Shown in pieces: positions 54,548-62,957 of a stretch of DNA of 64,000 bases; position 1 is the stretch's first letter; every line of letters starts with the position of its first letter. Position numbers and translations under genes: made by a program. Source of the DNA: Sphingobacteriaceae bacterium (GTDB lineage: Bacteria; Bacteroidota; Bacteroidia; B-17B0; Aurantibacillaceae); the NCBI GenBank assembly GCA_947453445.1, contig CANGGP010000004.1, positions 1 through 64,000 of the forward strand, read 5' to 3'. A model generated the notes under the pieces. The model had not been told where the DNA came from. It did not search any database and worked only from the letters and a program-made list of their open reading frames with translations.

Positions 54548-55018
54548 TTATTTTTTTCCGTTTTTCAATTCTATTTCTTTTAATTCTTCTTGTTGTTTTT
54601 TAATCAAATCTTGACGTTCTTGCTCAGTCATGATAAAGCCGTCGGGCTTTACCCATGCTTGATTACTTTGCATCCAACCTTTAAACGCACGCACCTCAGC
54701 AGCATAAGAAATGCGCTCTTTCTTTTTATCTTTGTCGTTTTCTTCACCTTCCTTTTCCATTAAACCCATTTCCTTTTCAAATGCATCCTCTCCAATATCA
54801 AAGGCTTCCTTAGGCAATTCTCGTTTTTGCCAATAAGCCTTAAATGCCTTGATGGTTTCGTAATAATTTGCATTCGCATCGTTCATCATTTCAATCCACA
54901 TCGGGTGTTTTGCATAATAACGCGTACTGTGCTTTGCTTTATCTTCTTGCGCCTGCGTGATTGAACAATTTAATGCCAAAACAAAAAAAACGCAAAAGGA
55001 CTTTATGTTGAATTTCAT
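54548..55018 (-). CDS. Hypothetical secreted, charged protein
   Basis: A 156-residue protein with a signal peptide (MKFNIKSFCVFFVLALNCSITQAQ). The mature part is helical and highly charged (GLMEKEGEENDKDKKKER; KKQQEELKEIELKNGKK), with a tryptophan-containing segment (HPMWIEMMNDANANYYETIKAFKAYWQKRE). I know no domain. It is the first gene of a tight minus-strand run with the giant T9SS gene, recX and the SDR gene, so it may serve as a chaperone or anchor for the giant protein; that is inferred from position only. Confidence 0.68.
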   Translation of the reverse strand: MKFNIKSFCVFFVLALNCSITQAQEDKAKHSTRYYAKHPMWIEMMNDANANYYETIKAFKAYWQKRELPKEAFDIGEDAFEKEMGLMEKEGEENDKDKKKERISYAAEVRAFKGWMQSNQAWVKPDGFIMTEQERQDLIKKQQEELKEIELKNGKK

Positions 55019-55132
55019 GAGCTACTTTTTGCTGAAAGATAAAAATAAAAGAACAAAATAATGACCGGAAGCTTTTAACAATCTCCCTCTATTTTTAATA
55101 TATTTAAGCCGACGCCCTGAATCGATAAATGC

Positions 55133-56467
55133 ATGATTAACTTTCCTCAATCTTTATTAAATCAACTTAAAAAACTGCCGCATTTTGATGAGAATGCCTT
55201 TTTAGAGGCGCATGCCGCGGAGCGTTTGGTCACCTCAATCAGATTAAACCCTTTTAAGCCGGCAAAACTTGATTTTGAATTATCAAATCCGGTACCTTGG
55301 AACCAACATGCATATTATCTAAATGAACGGCCATACTTTACGCACGACCCTATGTTTCATGCAGGCGCCTATTATGTGCAAGAAGCCGGAAGTATGTTTA
55401 TTGAACAGGCATTGAGCCAAAGTTTAAATTTAACTGATGATCTCAAAATTCTGGACTTATGTGCAGCGCCCGGCGGAAAAAGCACCCTTATCAATACACT
55501 TATTTCGAAAAATAGTTTATTGGTTGCCAATGAAATTGTAAAATCGAGGGCTGATGTATTGGCTCAAAATCTTAGCCGTTGGGGCACATCAAATACGGTT
55601 GTCACTAACAACCATCCGGATAAATTTATGGTATTAAAAGATTATTTTGATGCCATTGTTGTCGATGCCCCTTGTAGTGGCAGTGGGTTATTTAGAAAAC
55701 AACCCGAGGCCATCAATGAATGGAGCGAACAAGCTGTTGCCGCTTGTGAATTACGCCAAAAAAACATCCTCGAAAACATTCTGCCTACTTTAAAAAATGA
55801 CGGCATTTTGGTGTATAGCACATGCTCGTATTCCATTGAAGAAAATGAAAACATCGTAAACTGGCTTATTTCAGAGCAGGGCATGACATATGTTCCCATA
55901 AAAATAAATGCCGAATGGGGTATTCAAGAGAATGCGCAAGGCTACCGTTTTTACCCGCACCTCGCCATGAGTGAAGGATTTTTTTGTGCTGTTTTAAGAA
56001 GAGAAAACGTTCAAAATAAGCACACAAAAACACACAAGTTTAAGAGCAATATTTCAAAGCAAGAAATCGATGTTACACACGAGTTTATTGATTCTTCTTA
56101 TTTGACATTAAACAAAATCAATGGTCGTATTCACCTCATGAATCAGGAGGGATTTGATTTTTTGAATCAGCACGAAAAAAAATTTTATTATAAAAAGGCA
56201 GGTACATTAATTGGTGAAATTAAAAACGGCAAATTAGTGCCTGAACAAGAATTAGCGTGGTGCACAGCTTTAAATAACAACATTAATCGAATTGATTTAG
56301 AAAAAGAAGAAGCCATTCAGTTCCTGAAAAAAGAAAACTTCCAACACAAAAGCAATCTACAAGGCTTGGTGTTGTTTTCTTATAAAAACTTGGGTTTGGC
56401 TTGGGCTAAAATTCTCAGCAACAGGGTGAATAATTATTTGCCGAATGAAATAAAAATACTTAGATAA
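55133..56467 (+). CDS. NOL1/NOP2/Sun-type RNA cytosine methyltransferase (RsmF/RsmB-like)
   Basis: A 444-residue m5C methyltransferase. The N-terminal region MINFPQSLLNQLKKL is followed by RLNPFKP near residue 36. The SAM-binding domain has LDLCAAPGGKSTLI near residue 110, VVDAPCSGSGLFRKQPEAI near residue 177 and YSTCSYSIEENENIV near residue 222. The two cysteines in PCSGSG and TCSYS are the catalytic pair of this family. A C-terminal RsmF-like domain follows. It methylates cytosine in rRNA, probably 16S. It converges with the barrel gene at 56472 with a 4-base gap. Confidence 0.9.
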   Translation: MINFPQSLLNQLKKLPHFDENAFLEAHAAERLVTSIRLNPFKPAKLDFELSNPVPWNQHAYYLNERPYFTHDPMFHAGAYYVQEAGSMFIEQALSQSLNLTDDLKILDLCAAPGGKSTLINTLISKNSLLVANEIVKSRADVLAQNLSRWGTSNTVVTNNHPDKFMVLKDYFDAIVVDAPCSGSGLFRKQPEAINEWSEQAVAACELRQKNILENILPTLKNDGILVYSTCSYSIEENENIVNWLISEQGMTYVPIKINAEWGIQENAQGYRFYPHLAMSEGFFCAVLRRENVQNKHTKTHKFKSNISKQEIDVTHEFIDSSYLTLNKINGRIHLMNQEGFDFLNQHEKKFYYKKAGTLIGEIKNGKLVPEQELAWCTALNNNINRIDLEKEEAIQFLKKENFQHKSNLQGLVLFSYKNLGLAWAKILSNRVNNYLPNEIKILR

Positions 56468-56471
56468 ACTG

Positions 56472-57284
56472 CTAGAACAATTCAAATTTGACACCAAAAA
56501 ATAATTCATCATTGGTTTCAAATTTGTTATTGTTAAAGTATGTGGCATTGTTATGCTCATACTCTACACCAAAAAACACACCTCTTAATTTTTCGAGTGA
56601 AATCCAAAGTGAAGCTTGAATGACCATCTGATTGGTAGGAAAAGTTGCACGGCCCATGCCTGTACTCGATAATTTAAAAATATGAAATAATTTAAGCTCT
56701 TGAGTTGTGTACTCATAACCAAAAACATAATCAGGAAACACTCTGCTAATTAATGAAACGCGTTTAAAGACTAAATTATCGTATGCGGTTATTTGCGGCC
56801 CAATACTTAAAAACTCTTGGCCTGTAATACTGCCTACTTCTGCCCCTAATTGAAATATTTTGGTTCCGAAATAACCTTCAGTGTACATGATTAAATCTTT
56901 CATATCACGTGCACCTTCATAGTGTGTATTGGCGTCGGCAAAAAACCTAACCCCGCCCAATAACTTTTCATTATTTGAATACAAGTGATAATCAAACATG
57001 GCTTCATGCTTCACAACAGGGTCACCGGGACGGATAATGTTCAATGGATACAACTCGAGCTCAGTTTCCAAATCCTCATGTTTCCTGATTTCCCGCGACA
57101 ATGAATCATCACCTCTCGGATGGATTAAGCTCAAGCCTTTGGCTCTTGAAAATCCATAACCATTTTGCGCATTGCCACTTGTATTTGCGAAAAGTAAAAA
57201 GCTGATTAGAAAATAAATTTGAATAGAACTCAAACAGGTTAAAGAAAATCTGTTGATTTTGATACTGAATTCTTTTGCCTTCAT
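56472..57284 (-). CDS. Hypothetical outer-membrane beta-barrel protein
   Basis: A 270-residue protein with a long N-terminal region before the hydrophobic signal core (IYFLISFLLFANTSGNAQ, about residues 23-40). The rest has the rhythm of an outer-membrane barrel, with strands such as FFADANTHYEGARDMKDL, YVFGYEYTTQELKLFHIFKL and a final ELFFGVKFELF. I recognise no named family. It is monocistronic on the minus strand downstream of the terminator region of the cytochrome operon, though not part of it. Confidence 0.6.
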   Translation of the reverse strand: MKAKEFSIKINRFSLTCLSSIQIYFLISFLLFANTSGNAQNGYGFSRAKGLSLIHPRGDDSLSREIRKHEDLETELELYPLNIIRPGDPVVKHEAMFDYHLYSNNEKLLGGVRFFADANTHYEGARDMKDLIMYTEGYFGTKIFQLGAEVGSITGQEFLSIGPQITAYDNLVFKRVSLISRVFPDYVFGYEYTTQELKLFHIFKLSSTGMGRATFPTNQMVIQASLWISLEKLRGVFFGVEYEHNNATYFNNNKFETNDELFFGVKFELF

Positions 57285-57450
57285 AAACCAGGCGAATACC
57301 GATTAATTTAACCATGCTTTTAACCTAAAAAACAATCTCGTCAGGTATTCCGGGAAACAAAGTTATAAGTAAGGCCTATTTCAGAACATGACATCCGTCA
57401 ATTAAAGGCATGACTTTATCGCAATCTTTCATCAAAATTAAACAAAAAAA

Positions 57451-57489
57451 AGCACTTTTCTATGGCGATAAACTGCATAGAAAAGTGCT
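57451..57489 (-). terminator. Rho-independent terminator of the cytochrome operon
   Basis: A perfect 14-bp stem (57451-57464 with 57476-57489) around an 11-base loop. On the minus strand it is followed by a run of T. It lies 31 bases after the stop of the monoheme cytochrome gene at 57520 and so ends the minus-strand cluster. Confidence 0.85.
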
Positions 57490-57519
57490 AAACTAAACGC
57501 ACTCAACCAAACGATGAGC

Positions 57520-57948
57520 TTATTTCTTAAGGGTTCTCATAAAGTTAATAATGCTCCAGATCTCTTCGTCTTCAGTTATTTTCTTTTTGAATGAAGGCAT
57601 ATCTACTCTACCTTCTTTTATCTTATAAAATAATTCACCGTCAGTTTGATCAGCTACATCCTTGGCACTAAAATCACCACATGGGGTATCTAATTCTTTT
57701 GATTTAGGACCATCGCCCAAACCTTTAGCACCATGACATGATTTGCAATGTTTCATGAACAATGTTTTACCCGCCGCAATCGTTCCATCGTCGGATTTAA
57801 CCGGGTTTTTCATTTTCTTAGAAGCATCAGGCACAACCCAAGGTTTCTTTTTTTCTTGAAACTTATTGTTAAATGACATTGTTACAAATGCCAAAACAAA
57901 CATTACAATTCCTGCAAGGAGGAAGTTTTTGTTGATTACAGTTTTCAT
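57520..57948 (-). CDS. Monoheme cytochrome c
   Basis: A 142-residue protein with an N-terminal membrane or signal segment (LLAGIVMFVLAFVTMSF). A single CXXCH motif (CKSCHGAKGLGDGP) lies near residue 70, and the axial Met ligand is probably in RVDMPSFKKK near residue 113. It is the last gene of the minus-strand cluster with the NrfD-like and ferredoxin genes, so it probably accepts electrons from that complex in the periplasm. Size and motif are typical of small class I cytochromes. Confidence 0.9.
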   Translation of the reverse strand: MKTVINKNFLLAGIVMFVLAFVTMSFNNKFQEKKKPWVVPDASKKMKNPVKSDDGTIAAGKTLFMKHCKSCHGAKGLGDGPKSKELDTPCGDFSAKDVADQTDGELFYKIKEGRVDMPSFKKKITEDEEIWSIINFMRTLKK

Positions 57949-58014
57949 AAATTAAATTGATTTTAGGTTAATTGTTTGGTTATATATTTTTTTGTTTAGT
58001 TTTCAATCACTAAG

Positions 58015-58929
58015 TTAACGTAACTTTTTAATTTTAAATAAGAGTGAAATTAGGTAAAAAATAATTCCCCATATGGTAAAAATGATGGTTACCGAAACAA
58101 TTACTAAGGGCACAGGCGCATTTTGGCCTGAAGACCACAAAGTTCTTTTGGTGAATTTGTGCTCAATTGGTGGCACCGACCAAGGTATTCTTTTTGTTAC
58201 TTCAATAATACCATCATTTTCTTGATCCTCATACCTGGCGGCAACTGTAATTGTTTTGTCGTTGTTACCCGGAATATCTTTCGGTAACACACCCGAAACT
58301 TCACCATTCTCATCGGTGCTTAAATTTTCTTCACCAAATGGTAAGGCACCAAATGTGCGTTTAATCAATAGCTTTATCTCAGTTTTAGCTGCCGGCGACT
58401 CAACACTGTCTTTAAACATCGAAAGTTTAGCCACAACAGTGGTTAAAGAATCAGCAACGCTGTTTGAAAGGCTTATTCTCACATCATTCACTGTTATTTG
58501 CTCACTAGAGTTTTCAAATTTAGGATCTGTGCCAATGCTCGCAATAAAATTAAATACATGCGCCCCTGTTTTAATCCTTTTGAAATTATCACTCAAGTCA
58601 AACTCAACAACACCATCGTCGTCAGTTACCAAATTTCCCATCCAACCCTCTCCAGTAACAGGATTAAACTTTCTAACTTCCGATAAATATAAATTCACAA
58701 TGATGTTATTCACCGGAATAAACTTTTTTCCGTCTTTATAAGAAAGCTCAACCTTAATACTCGGTTTACCGTCAATAATCTTATAACTTAATTTAAAGTT
58801 TGGCGTAATTTTGGTTGCTTCGCCGTCATTGCCTGCAAATGAACGTGCCACAAACACAAAAATCAAACTCAATAATAGCAAAACCCTTTTGGTTTTTTTA
58901 AGCTGCAAATATGTTTTATTATGTATCAT
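58015..58929 (-). CDS. Membrane-anchored protein with Ig-like domains in the respiratory cluster
   Basis: About 304 residues from ATG 58929. It has a signal peptide (KRVLLLLSLIFVFVARSFAG), then two Ig-like or CNA-B-like beta domains (about 35-160 and 165-265; TDDDGVVEFDLSDNFKR and TDENGEVSGVLPKD). A C-terminal transmembrane helix follows (VPLVIVSVTIIFTIWGIIFYL). I know no family name. It is set between the NrfD-like and cytochrome c genes, so a structural or assembly role in that complex is the simplest idea. No heme or Fe-S motif is present. Confidence 0.65.
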   Translation of the reverse strand: MIHNKTYLQLKKTKRVLLLLSLIFVFVARSFAGNDGEATKITPNFKLSYKIIDGKPSIKVELSYKDGKKFIPVNNIIVNLYLSEVRKFNPVTGEGWMGNLVTDDDGVVEFDLSDNFKRIKTGAHVFNFIASIGTDPKFENSSEQITVNDVRISLSNSVADSLTTVVAKLSMFKDSVESPAAKTEIKLLIKRTFGALPFGEENLSTDENGEVSGVLPKDIPGNNDKTITVAARYEDQENDGIIEVTKRIPWSVPPIEHKFTKRTLWSSGQNAPVPLVIVSVTIIFTIWGIIFYLISLLFKIKKLR

Positions 58930-58953
58930 AATCAATATTTTTTAGTTTGATTT

Positions 58954-60324
58954 TTATTCTTGCTCATTTAAATGTTTGTAAATGGTGTAATGCGAAACAC
59001 CTCTTTCTTCAGCCACTTCCCAAATTGAAATAATCGGAAAATAACGAATGAACAAGGTAATCACCAACAAGGCACCTGCCAATGAAGCGCCTGTAATCGA
59101 CCATTCGGCCAAAGTAGCTGTATAATGTTTAGCTGATTCAGGTACTTGTTGCAATGGTAAAAAAGGATGCAACATGGTTGGAATTACAATCAAATAACGT
59201 TTAAACCATGCACCAATAATTACAAACACTGACATTAAAAAGATGGATCTCGGTTTACGTCCTTGCGGAAACAATAACACAATAATTGGAATAAACATCC
59301 CGAAAATTTGTACCAACCAAAACATTGGTGCATAATGCCCAATAAACAATTCTTTTAAATGCGCGCCTTCATCACCTTTCATTTTATAACCCGGAATAAA
59401 ATACTCGTTGATTGTAAAATACAAATAGATAAATGACAGCAACACCAATAAACGGCCCATTCTGTCGAAGTGTTTATCAGTGATTAATTCGTCATATTTA
59501 TTATAAAAATGACGTATCACATACATTCCCGCAATAACAGCGGCAGCTCCAACCATAAAGGCACCGGCCACAAAATAAGCACCAAAGTTGGTACTATCCC
59601 AACCCGGACGGTATGTAGTGGCAAATAACCATGATGTTACAGTATGTATACTTAAAGCCACCGGAATGATTAACACCGACAAAATTGTAATGGCTTTTTT
59701 AACCATTTTGTATTGTGCAGGTTTATTGTTCCATCCCAAGGCTAAAATTTTATACATTTTGTGTTGCCATTTCGGAATGTTTTTCATCCGATCGCGGCAA
59801 AACGAAATACCCGGCAACAAAGGAAAATACAAGAACAACAAACTAATGGTCATGTATGTTGTTACCACAATCACGTCCCACATAATCGGCGATTGAATCC
59901 TACCATGTATAAACATGTTGATGATTCTGTCAGGACGACCCATGTCAACGATAATGATTAAACCTGCAAAGATAATTCCTGCTACCGCAATGATCTCAGC
60001 CATACGCGTAATTGGCGCACGCCAACTAACGTTTAACAAATTAAGCACGGCTGTAATTAATGATCCAACCAAACTCACCGCCACAAAAAATACAAAGTTC
60101 GAAATGTAGATACCCCAAGAAACGGTATCGCTTAATCCGGTGATTGATAAGCCTTTCTTTAATTGAATCACATAATTGTATAATCCAAATACAATCACCG
60201 CCACTAAAAATACAACCCAAATTTTTCCGGCTTTACCAAATTTTTGAGGTAACAAATCGTCGTTATAATGATGAAGCATTTCTATTGCTTCTTTTTCACT
60301 CATATGTTTATTAGTTTCTTCCAT
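58954..60324 (-). CDS. NrfD/PsrC-like quinol-interacting membrane subunit
   Basis: About 456 residues from ATG 60324 (MEETNKHMSEKEAIEML); the longer frame overlaps the upstream gene. It is a polytopic NrfD-type protein: IYISNFVFFVAVSLVGSL near the first helices, MGRPDRIINMFIHGRIQSPIMWDVI near residue 145, and long hydrophobic helices through to IISIWEVAEERG near the end. NrfD proteins bind quinol in the membrane and pass electrons to a periplasmic Fe-S partner, here the adjacent four-cluster ferredoxin. It belongs to the CISM family also found in alternative complex III (ActC). The complex's substrate is unknown. Confidence 0.85.
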   Translation of the reverse strand: MEETNKHMSEKEAIEMLHHYNDDLLPQKFGKAGKIWVVFLVAVIVFGLYNYVIQLKKGLSITGLSDTVSWGIYISNFVFFVAVSLVGSLITAVLNLLNVSWRAPITRMAEIIAVAGIIFAGLIIIVDMGRPDRIINMFIHGRIQSPIMWDVIVVTTYMTISLLFLYFPLLPGISFCRDRMKNIPKWQHKMYKILALGWNNKPAQYKMVKKAITILSVLIIPVALSIHTVTSWLFATTYRPGWDSTNFGAYFVAGAFMVGAAAVIAGMYVIRHFYNKYDELITDKHFDRMGRLLVLLSFIYLYFTINEYFIPGYKMKGDEGAHLKELFIGHYAPMFWLVQIFGMFIPIIVLLFPQGRKPRSIFLMSVFVIIGAWFKRYLIVIPTMLHPFLPLQQVPESAKHYTATLAEWSITGASLAGALLVITLFIRYFPIISIWEVAEERGVSHYTIYKHLNEQE

Positions 60325-60337
60325 AACTTTATTTTTT

Positions 60338-61306
60338 TTATGAATCACTTTCTTTTTCTTCTCCGTTGCTATCTACAAATGGAAACAAGCGGTTAACCGG
60401 TGGTAAATAATACACACTAGGTTCAGTGCCTAAAGATTCCATATAACGGTAAGCAGCTTTGTCTTTCAACAATTGTTTGAATCGCAAAGTTTCATCACCA
60501 TTGGTAACAGTATCTTCATTGGCATCGCCAAAATAATATACACCATTCGGGCAAGCAGTAACACAATGCGGTAATTTGCCTTGTTTCAACATATCCGGAC
60601 AGAAATCACATTTTTCAACTGTACCTTTTTTACGCGGTGTGCTGGTTTCAGGCGAATACACCATCTCGTTTACATACTCAGGTTGTTGCGGTTCTTCCCA
60701 GTTAAAAGTTCTAGTTGAGTAAGGGCAAGCAGCCATGCAAAAACGACAACCAATGCAACGCTCATTATCAATCAACACCAAACCATCTTCTCTTTTAAAG
60801 GTGGCGTCAACCGGACAAACCTTAACGCAAGGTGGCTTATCACAATGCAAACAAGGTTTAGGCATCCAATAAGGTGCTGTATCCTCGGTGTCTTGCATTT
60901 TATATACTTTTAACCACTTATCTTGTGCAGGCAACAGATGGTGTTTTTGACACGCTTTTTGGCATTTAAGTGCGTTTTTACAACGCGACAAGTCAATCAC
61001 CATTACATATTTTTTTCCCGGTACACCAACACGCGATTCATCAGGTGAAGCACCGCAATGGTGTTTAGGATGTGAATGTTCTTTTAGATAAGCTGAATCT
61101 ACTTCTACCAATTTACCATCCGGTGTCAGTAATTTTACTTTCTCACCGGTTTCTTTGTTGGCCGGTTCTTCCTGATCGGATAATACTTTTTGGATGCCAC
61201 CACCTGCAATGGTTAATCCGGCTGTAAGAAATCCCAACTTGAGAAAATTTCTTCTACCGCTGGCCGCATCATCGTGTTTGTTTTGATCATCTGGCTTTTG
61301 AGACAT
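60338..61306 (-). CDS. TAT-exported four-cluster ferredoxin (NrfC/DsrO-like)
   Basis: A 322-residue protein. The twin-arginine motif GRRNFLKLG lies near residue 17, with a hydrophobic stretch after it. Four [4Fe-4S]-type Cys groups follow: CKNALKCQKACQKHH, CLHCDKPPCVKVCP, CIGCRFCMAACP and CDFCPDMLKQGKLPHCVTACP. This is the usual 16-Cys layout of NrfC/DsrO/TtrB electron-transfer subunits. Exported folded to the periplasm, it would connect the NrfD-like subunit (14 bases downstream) to a cytochrome or catalytic partner. No molybdopterin subunit is in the window. Confidence 0.9.
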   Translation of the reverse strand: MSQKPDDQNKHDDAASGRRNFLKLGFLTAGLTIAGGGIQKVLSDQEEPANKETGEKVKLLTPDGKLVEVDSAYLKEHSHPKHHCGASPDESRVGVPGKKYVMVIDLSRCKNALKCQKACQKHHLLPAQDKWLKVYKMQDTEDTAPYWMPKPCLHCDKPPCVKVCPVDATFKREDGLVLIDNERCIGCRFCMAACPYSTRTFNWEEPQQPEYVNEMVYSPETSTPRKKGTVEKCDFCPDMLKQGKLPHCVTACPNGVYYFGDANEDTVTNGDETLRFKQLLKDKAAYRYMESLGTEPSVYYLPPVNRLFPFVDSNGEEKESDS

Positions 61307-61667
61307 ACGATTGATTTTTAAGGATAATTTATTTTATGAAAATTGAAAATTTGATTTGATTTTTTTGCAATGAAATTGAAGAAAATGGCGGTTTTATTTG
61401 ATTTTTGATGCCTTCTAATTTTAGTTTCATAACAAACTCAAAGTACGCGCTGATTCTGATTTTTCAGCATGATGGCCATCAAAGAAACGTATGATTTTGA
61501 TCAGTTGAAGAAAAATAATTTGCTCAAAAAAACATGTTGATCAAACAACTTAAACACTTGCCATTGCTTAAAAATCATCCATCGCAATCACTTTTTTCAA
61601 AAAAAAAAACTTCAGATGTAACACCTGAAGTTTTCTTTGCCGAAAGGCAATATATTAATCGCTTAAA
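61307..61667. other. Non-coding region between the ferredoxin and DUF5777 genes
   Basis: About 360 bp, AT-rich. It contains the terminator at 61606-61634 and presumably a promoter for the ferredoxin-NrfD-cytochrome genes; I see no exact TAnnTTTG consensus. No gene is visible. Confidence 0.5.
61606..61634 (-). terminator. Rho-independent terminator after the DUF5777 gene
   Basis: A 10-bp stem (61606-61615 with 61625-61634; AAAACTTCAG arm) around a 9-base loop, followed on the minus strand by a long T run. It ends the transcript of the three genes from 64000 to 61668, separating them from the ferredoxin genes. Confidence 0.8.
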
Positions 61668-62549
61668 TTAGTAATTCCACAAACGGGTCATGTTGAAGCC
61701 GATGCAAAAATCCATTTTAGCAAAATCATTTTTATTATACAACACATTGTATTGGTTGATAATCGATTGTCCGGTACTCACAAACACTTGAAACACGTGC
61801 GATGATGTTGCAGCTTCTAAACCCAAACTTAAATTCGGCTTCACAGTAATCACCTTTGTATTTTGTGACGTTAAATTTTGTTCATACTCAACAGTTACCG
61901 CTAAGGCTTCGGTAATTTTATAACGACCACTTACTGCCACCGCTATATTACCATGTTTCACCAATGAATCTACGATGTTGAAGTGAGAATAACTTGGTGC
62001 CAATTGTAAGGATAATTTTTCGCCAAATTTTCTCGCAATAATCAATTGATTAAAATAAGTCAAACGATCAACTGTTTTAGGGAAAACATCCTTTCTAACA
62101 TCAATGGCGGCATTGCCAAAATAGGTAATACTCAAAGGAATACTTCCCGAACGAGTTTGCTTTAACAATGCATACTTAATGTTCACATCTTGCAATTTAT
62201 TATTCTTTGTGGTTCCTAACCCAACTTGCAAATTTTTGCTCAAAGAATAATTAAACCCTATTCTAATATTCGATGGCGCATACAATCCACCCAAGTCAAA
62301 ATCCTTGCTGTTTAATAAACCAAATCGGTGTTGAATCACAAATTCCAATGTATTTGGGGTTGGAATAATCGCCGTTTGACTGTTCATCAAATAACCACTT
62401 TCAAACATGTTTTTTACCGGTCGGTTATCTTTTTTAGGTTTCTCTTCCGCAGCAGCAGTAGAATCAGCTTGTTGAGCACTTACCATGCCTGTGCACAATT
62501 GTAACGATGCGAATACAATTAATGCTTTATTTAAAAAATTTGGTTTCAT
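61668..62549 (-). CDS. DUF5777 family beta-barrel protein
   Basis: About 293 residues from ATG 62549 (MKPNFLNKALIVFASLQLCTG), preferred over the ATG seven codons upstream because it gives a cleaner signal peptide. The DUF5777 pattern follows: MFESGYLMNSQTAIIPTPNTLEFVIQHRFG near residue 42, then IGFNYSLSKNLQVGLGTTKNNKLQDVNIKYALL, with strands through to the end. The family is an outer-membrane barrel found beside c-type cytochromes in Bacteroidota. Its direct upstream neighbours encode two heme proteins, matching that association. Function is not established. Confidence 0.85.
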   Translation of the reverse strand: MKPNFLNKALIVFASLQLCTGMVSAQQADSTAAAEEKPKKDNRPVKNMFESGYLMNSQTAIIPTPNTLEFVIQHRFGLLNSKDFDLGGLYAPSNIRIGFNYSLSKNLQVGLGTTKNNKLQDVNIKYALLKQTRSGSIPLSITYFGNAAIDVRKDVFPKTVDRLTYFNQLIIARKFGEKLSLQLAPSYSHFNIVDSLVKHGNIAVAVSGRYKITEALAVTVEYEQNLTSQNTKVITVKPNLSLGLEAATSSHVFQVFVSTGQSIINQYNVLYNKNDFAKMDFCIGFNMTRLWNY

Positions 62550-62589
62550 AATGATTGAGATATTCTTCATGCTTTTTATTATTTACAGA

Positions 62590-62955
62590 CTAGTTTAATT
62601 TTGTTCCTTGTTTAATCCAACTCAACACCTTGTTAATTTCACTTGCGGGAAGTTTATTGGGCGGCATATTCGTATTCAACTTCACCATAATTAGGCTTGT
62701 TGATGGATTTAGTGTATCGGTGTAACCACCATCAATCAAAGAATTATAAGCTTTTTCGCTTGTTAAATCGGGCTTAACATTTCCATTGTGGCATCCGCTC
62801 AAAGTACAATTGGTGGTAAACAAAGGTTGAATATCCTTCGAAAAACTAATCGTCGCATTCGGATCAATAACCGGTGGTTTAAAATATTTCTTTTCGCATG
62901 AGGCAAACAAAATTGCCAAAACGAATATTTTGATATGAACAGAAGTGATTGTCAT
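62590..62955 (-). CDS. Cytochrome c-like lipoprotein with CX4CH motif
   Basis: A 121-residue lipoprotein (lipobox ILFASC near residue 20). The heme-type motif is NCTLSGCHNG near residue 50, with four residues between the cysteines (CX4CH) instead of two. The rest (SFSKDIQPLFTTN before it, NMPPNKLPASEINKVLSWIKQG after) is the pattern of small cytochrome c-like domains in Bacteroidota, with a possible axial Met in TNMPP. The spacing is atypical, so heme binding is not certain. It follows the EB_dh-type cytochrome by two bases. Confidence 0.75.
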   Translation of the reverse strand: MTITSVHIKIFVLAILFASCEKKYFKPPVIDPNATISFSKDIQPLFTTNCTLSGCHNGNVKPDLTSEKAYNSLIDGGYTDTLNPSTSLIMVKLNTNMPPNKLPASEINKVLSWIKQGTKLN

Positions 62956-62957
62956 AA

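Noticed and set aside
57520..61306. Alternative complex III (act operon)
   Set aside because: The ferredoxin is a separate four-cluster protein, not the large ActB fusion, and ActA-, ActD- and ActF-like genes are absent, so it is only a related NrfCD-type set.
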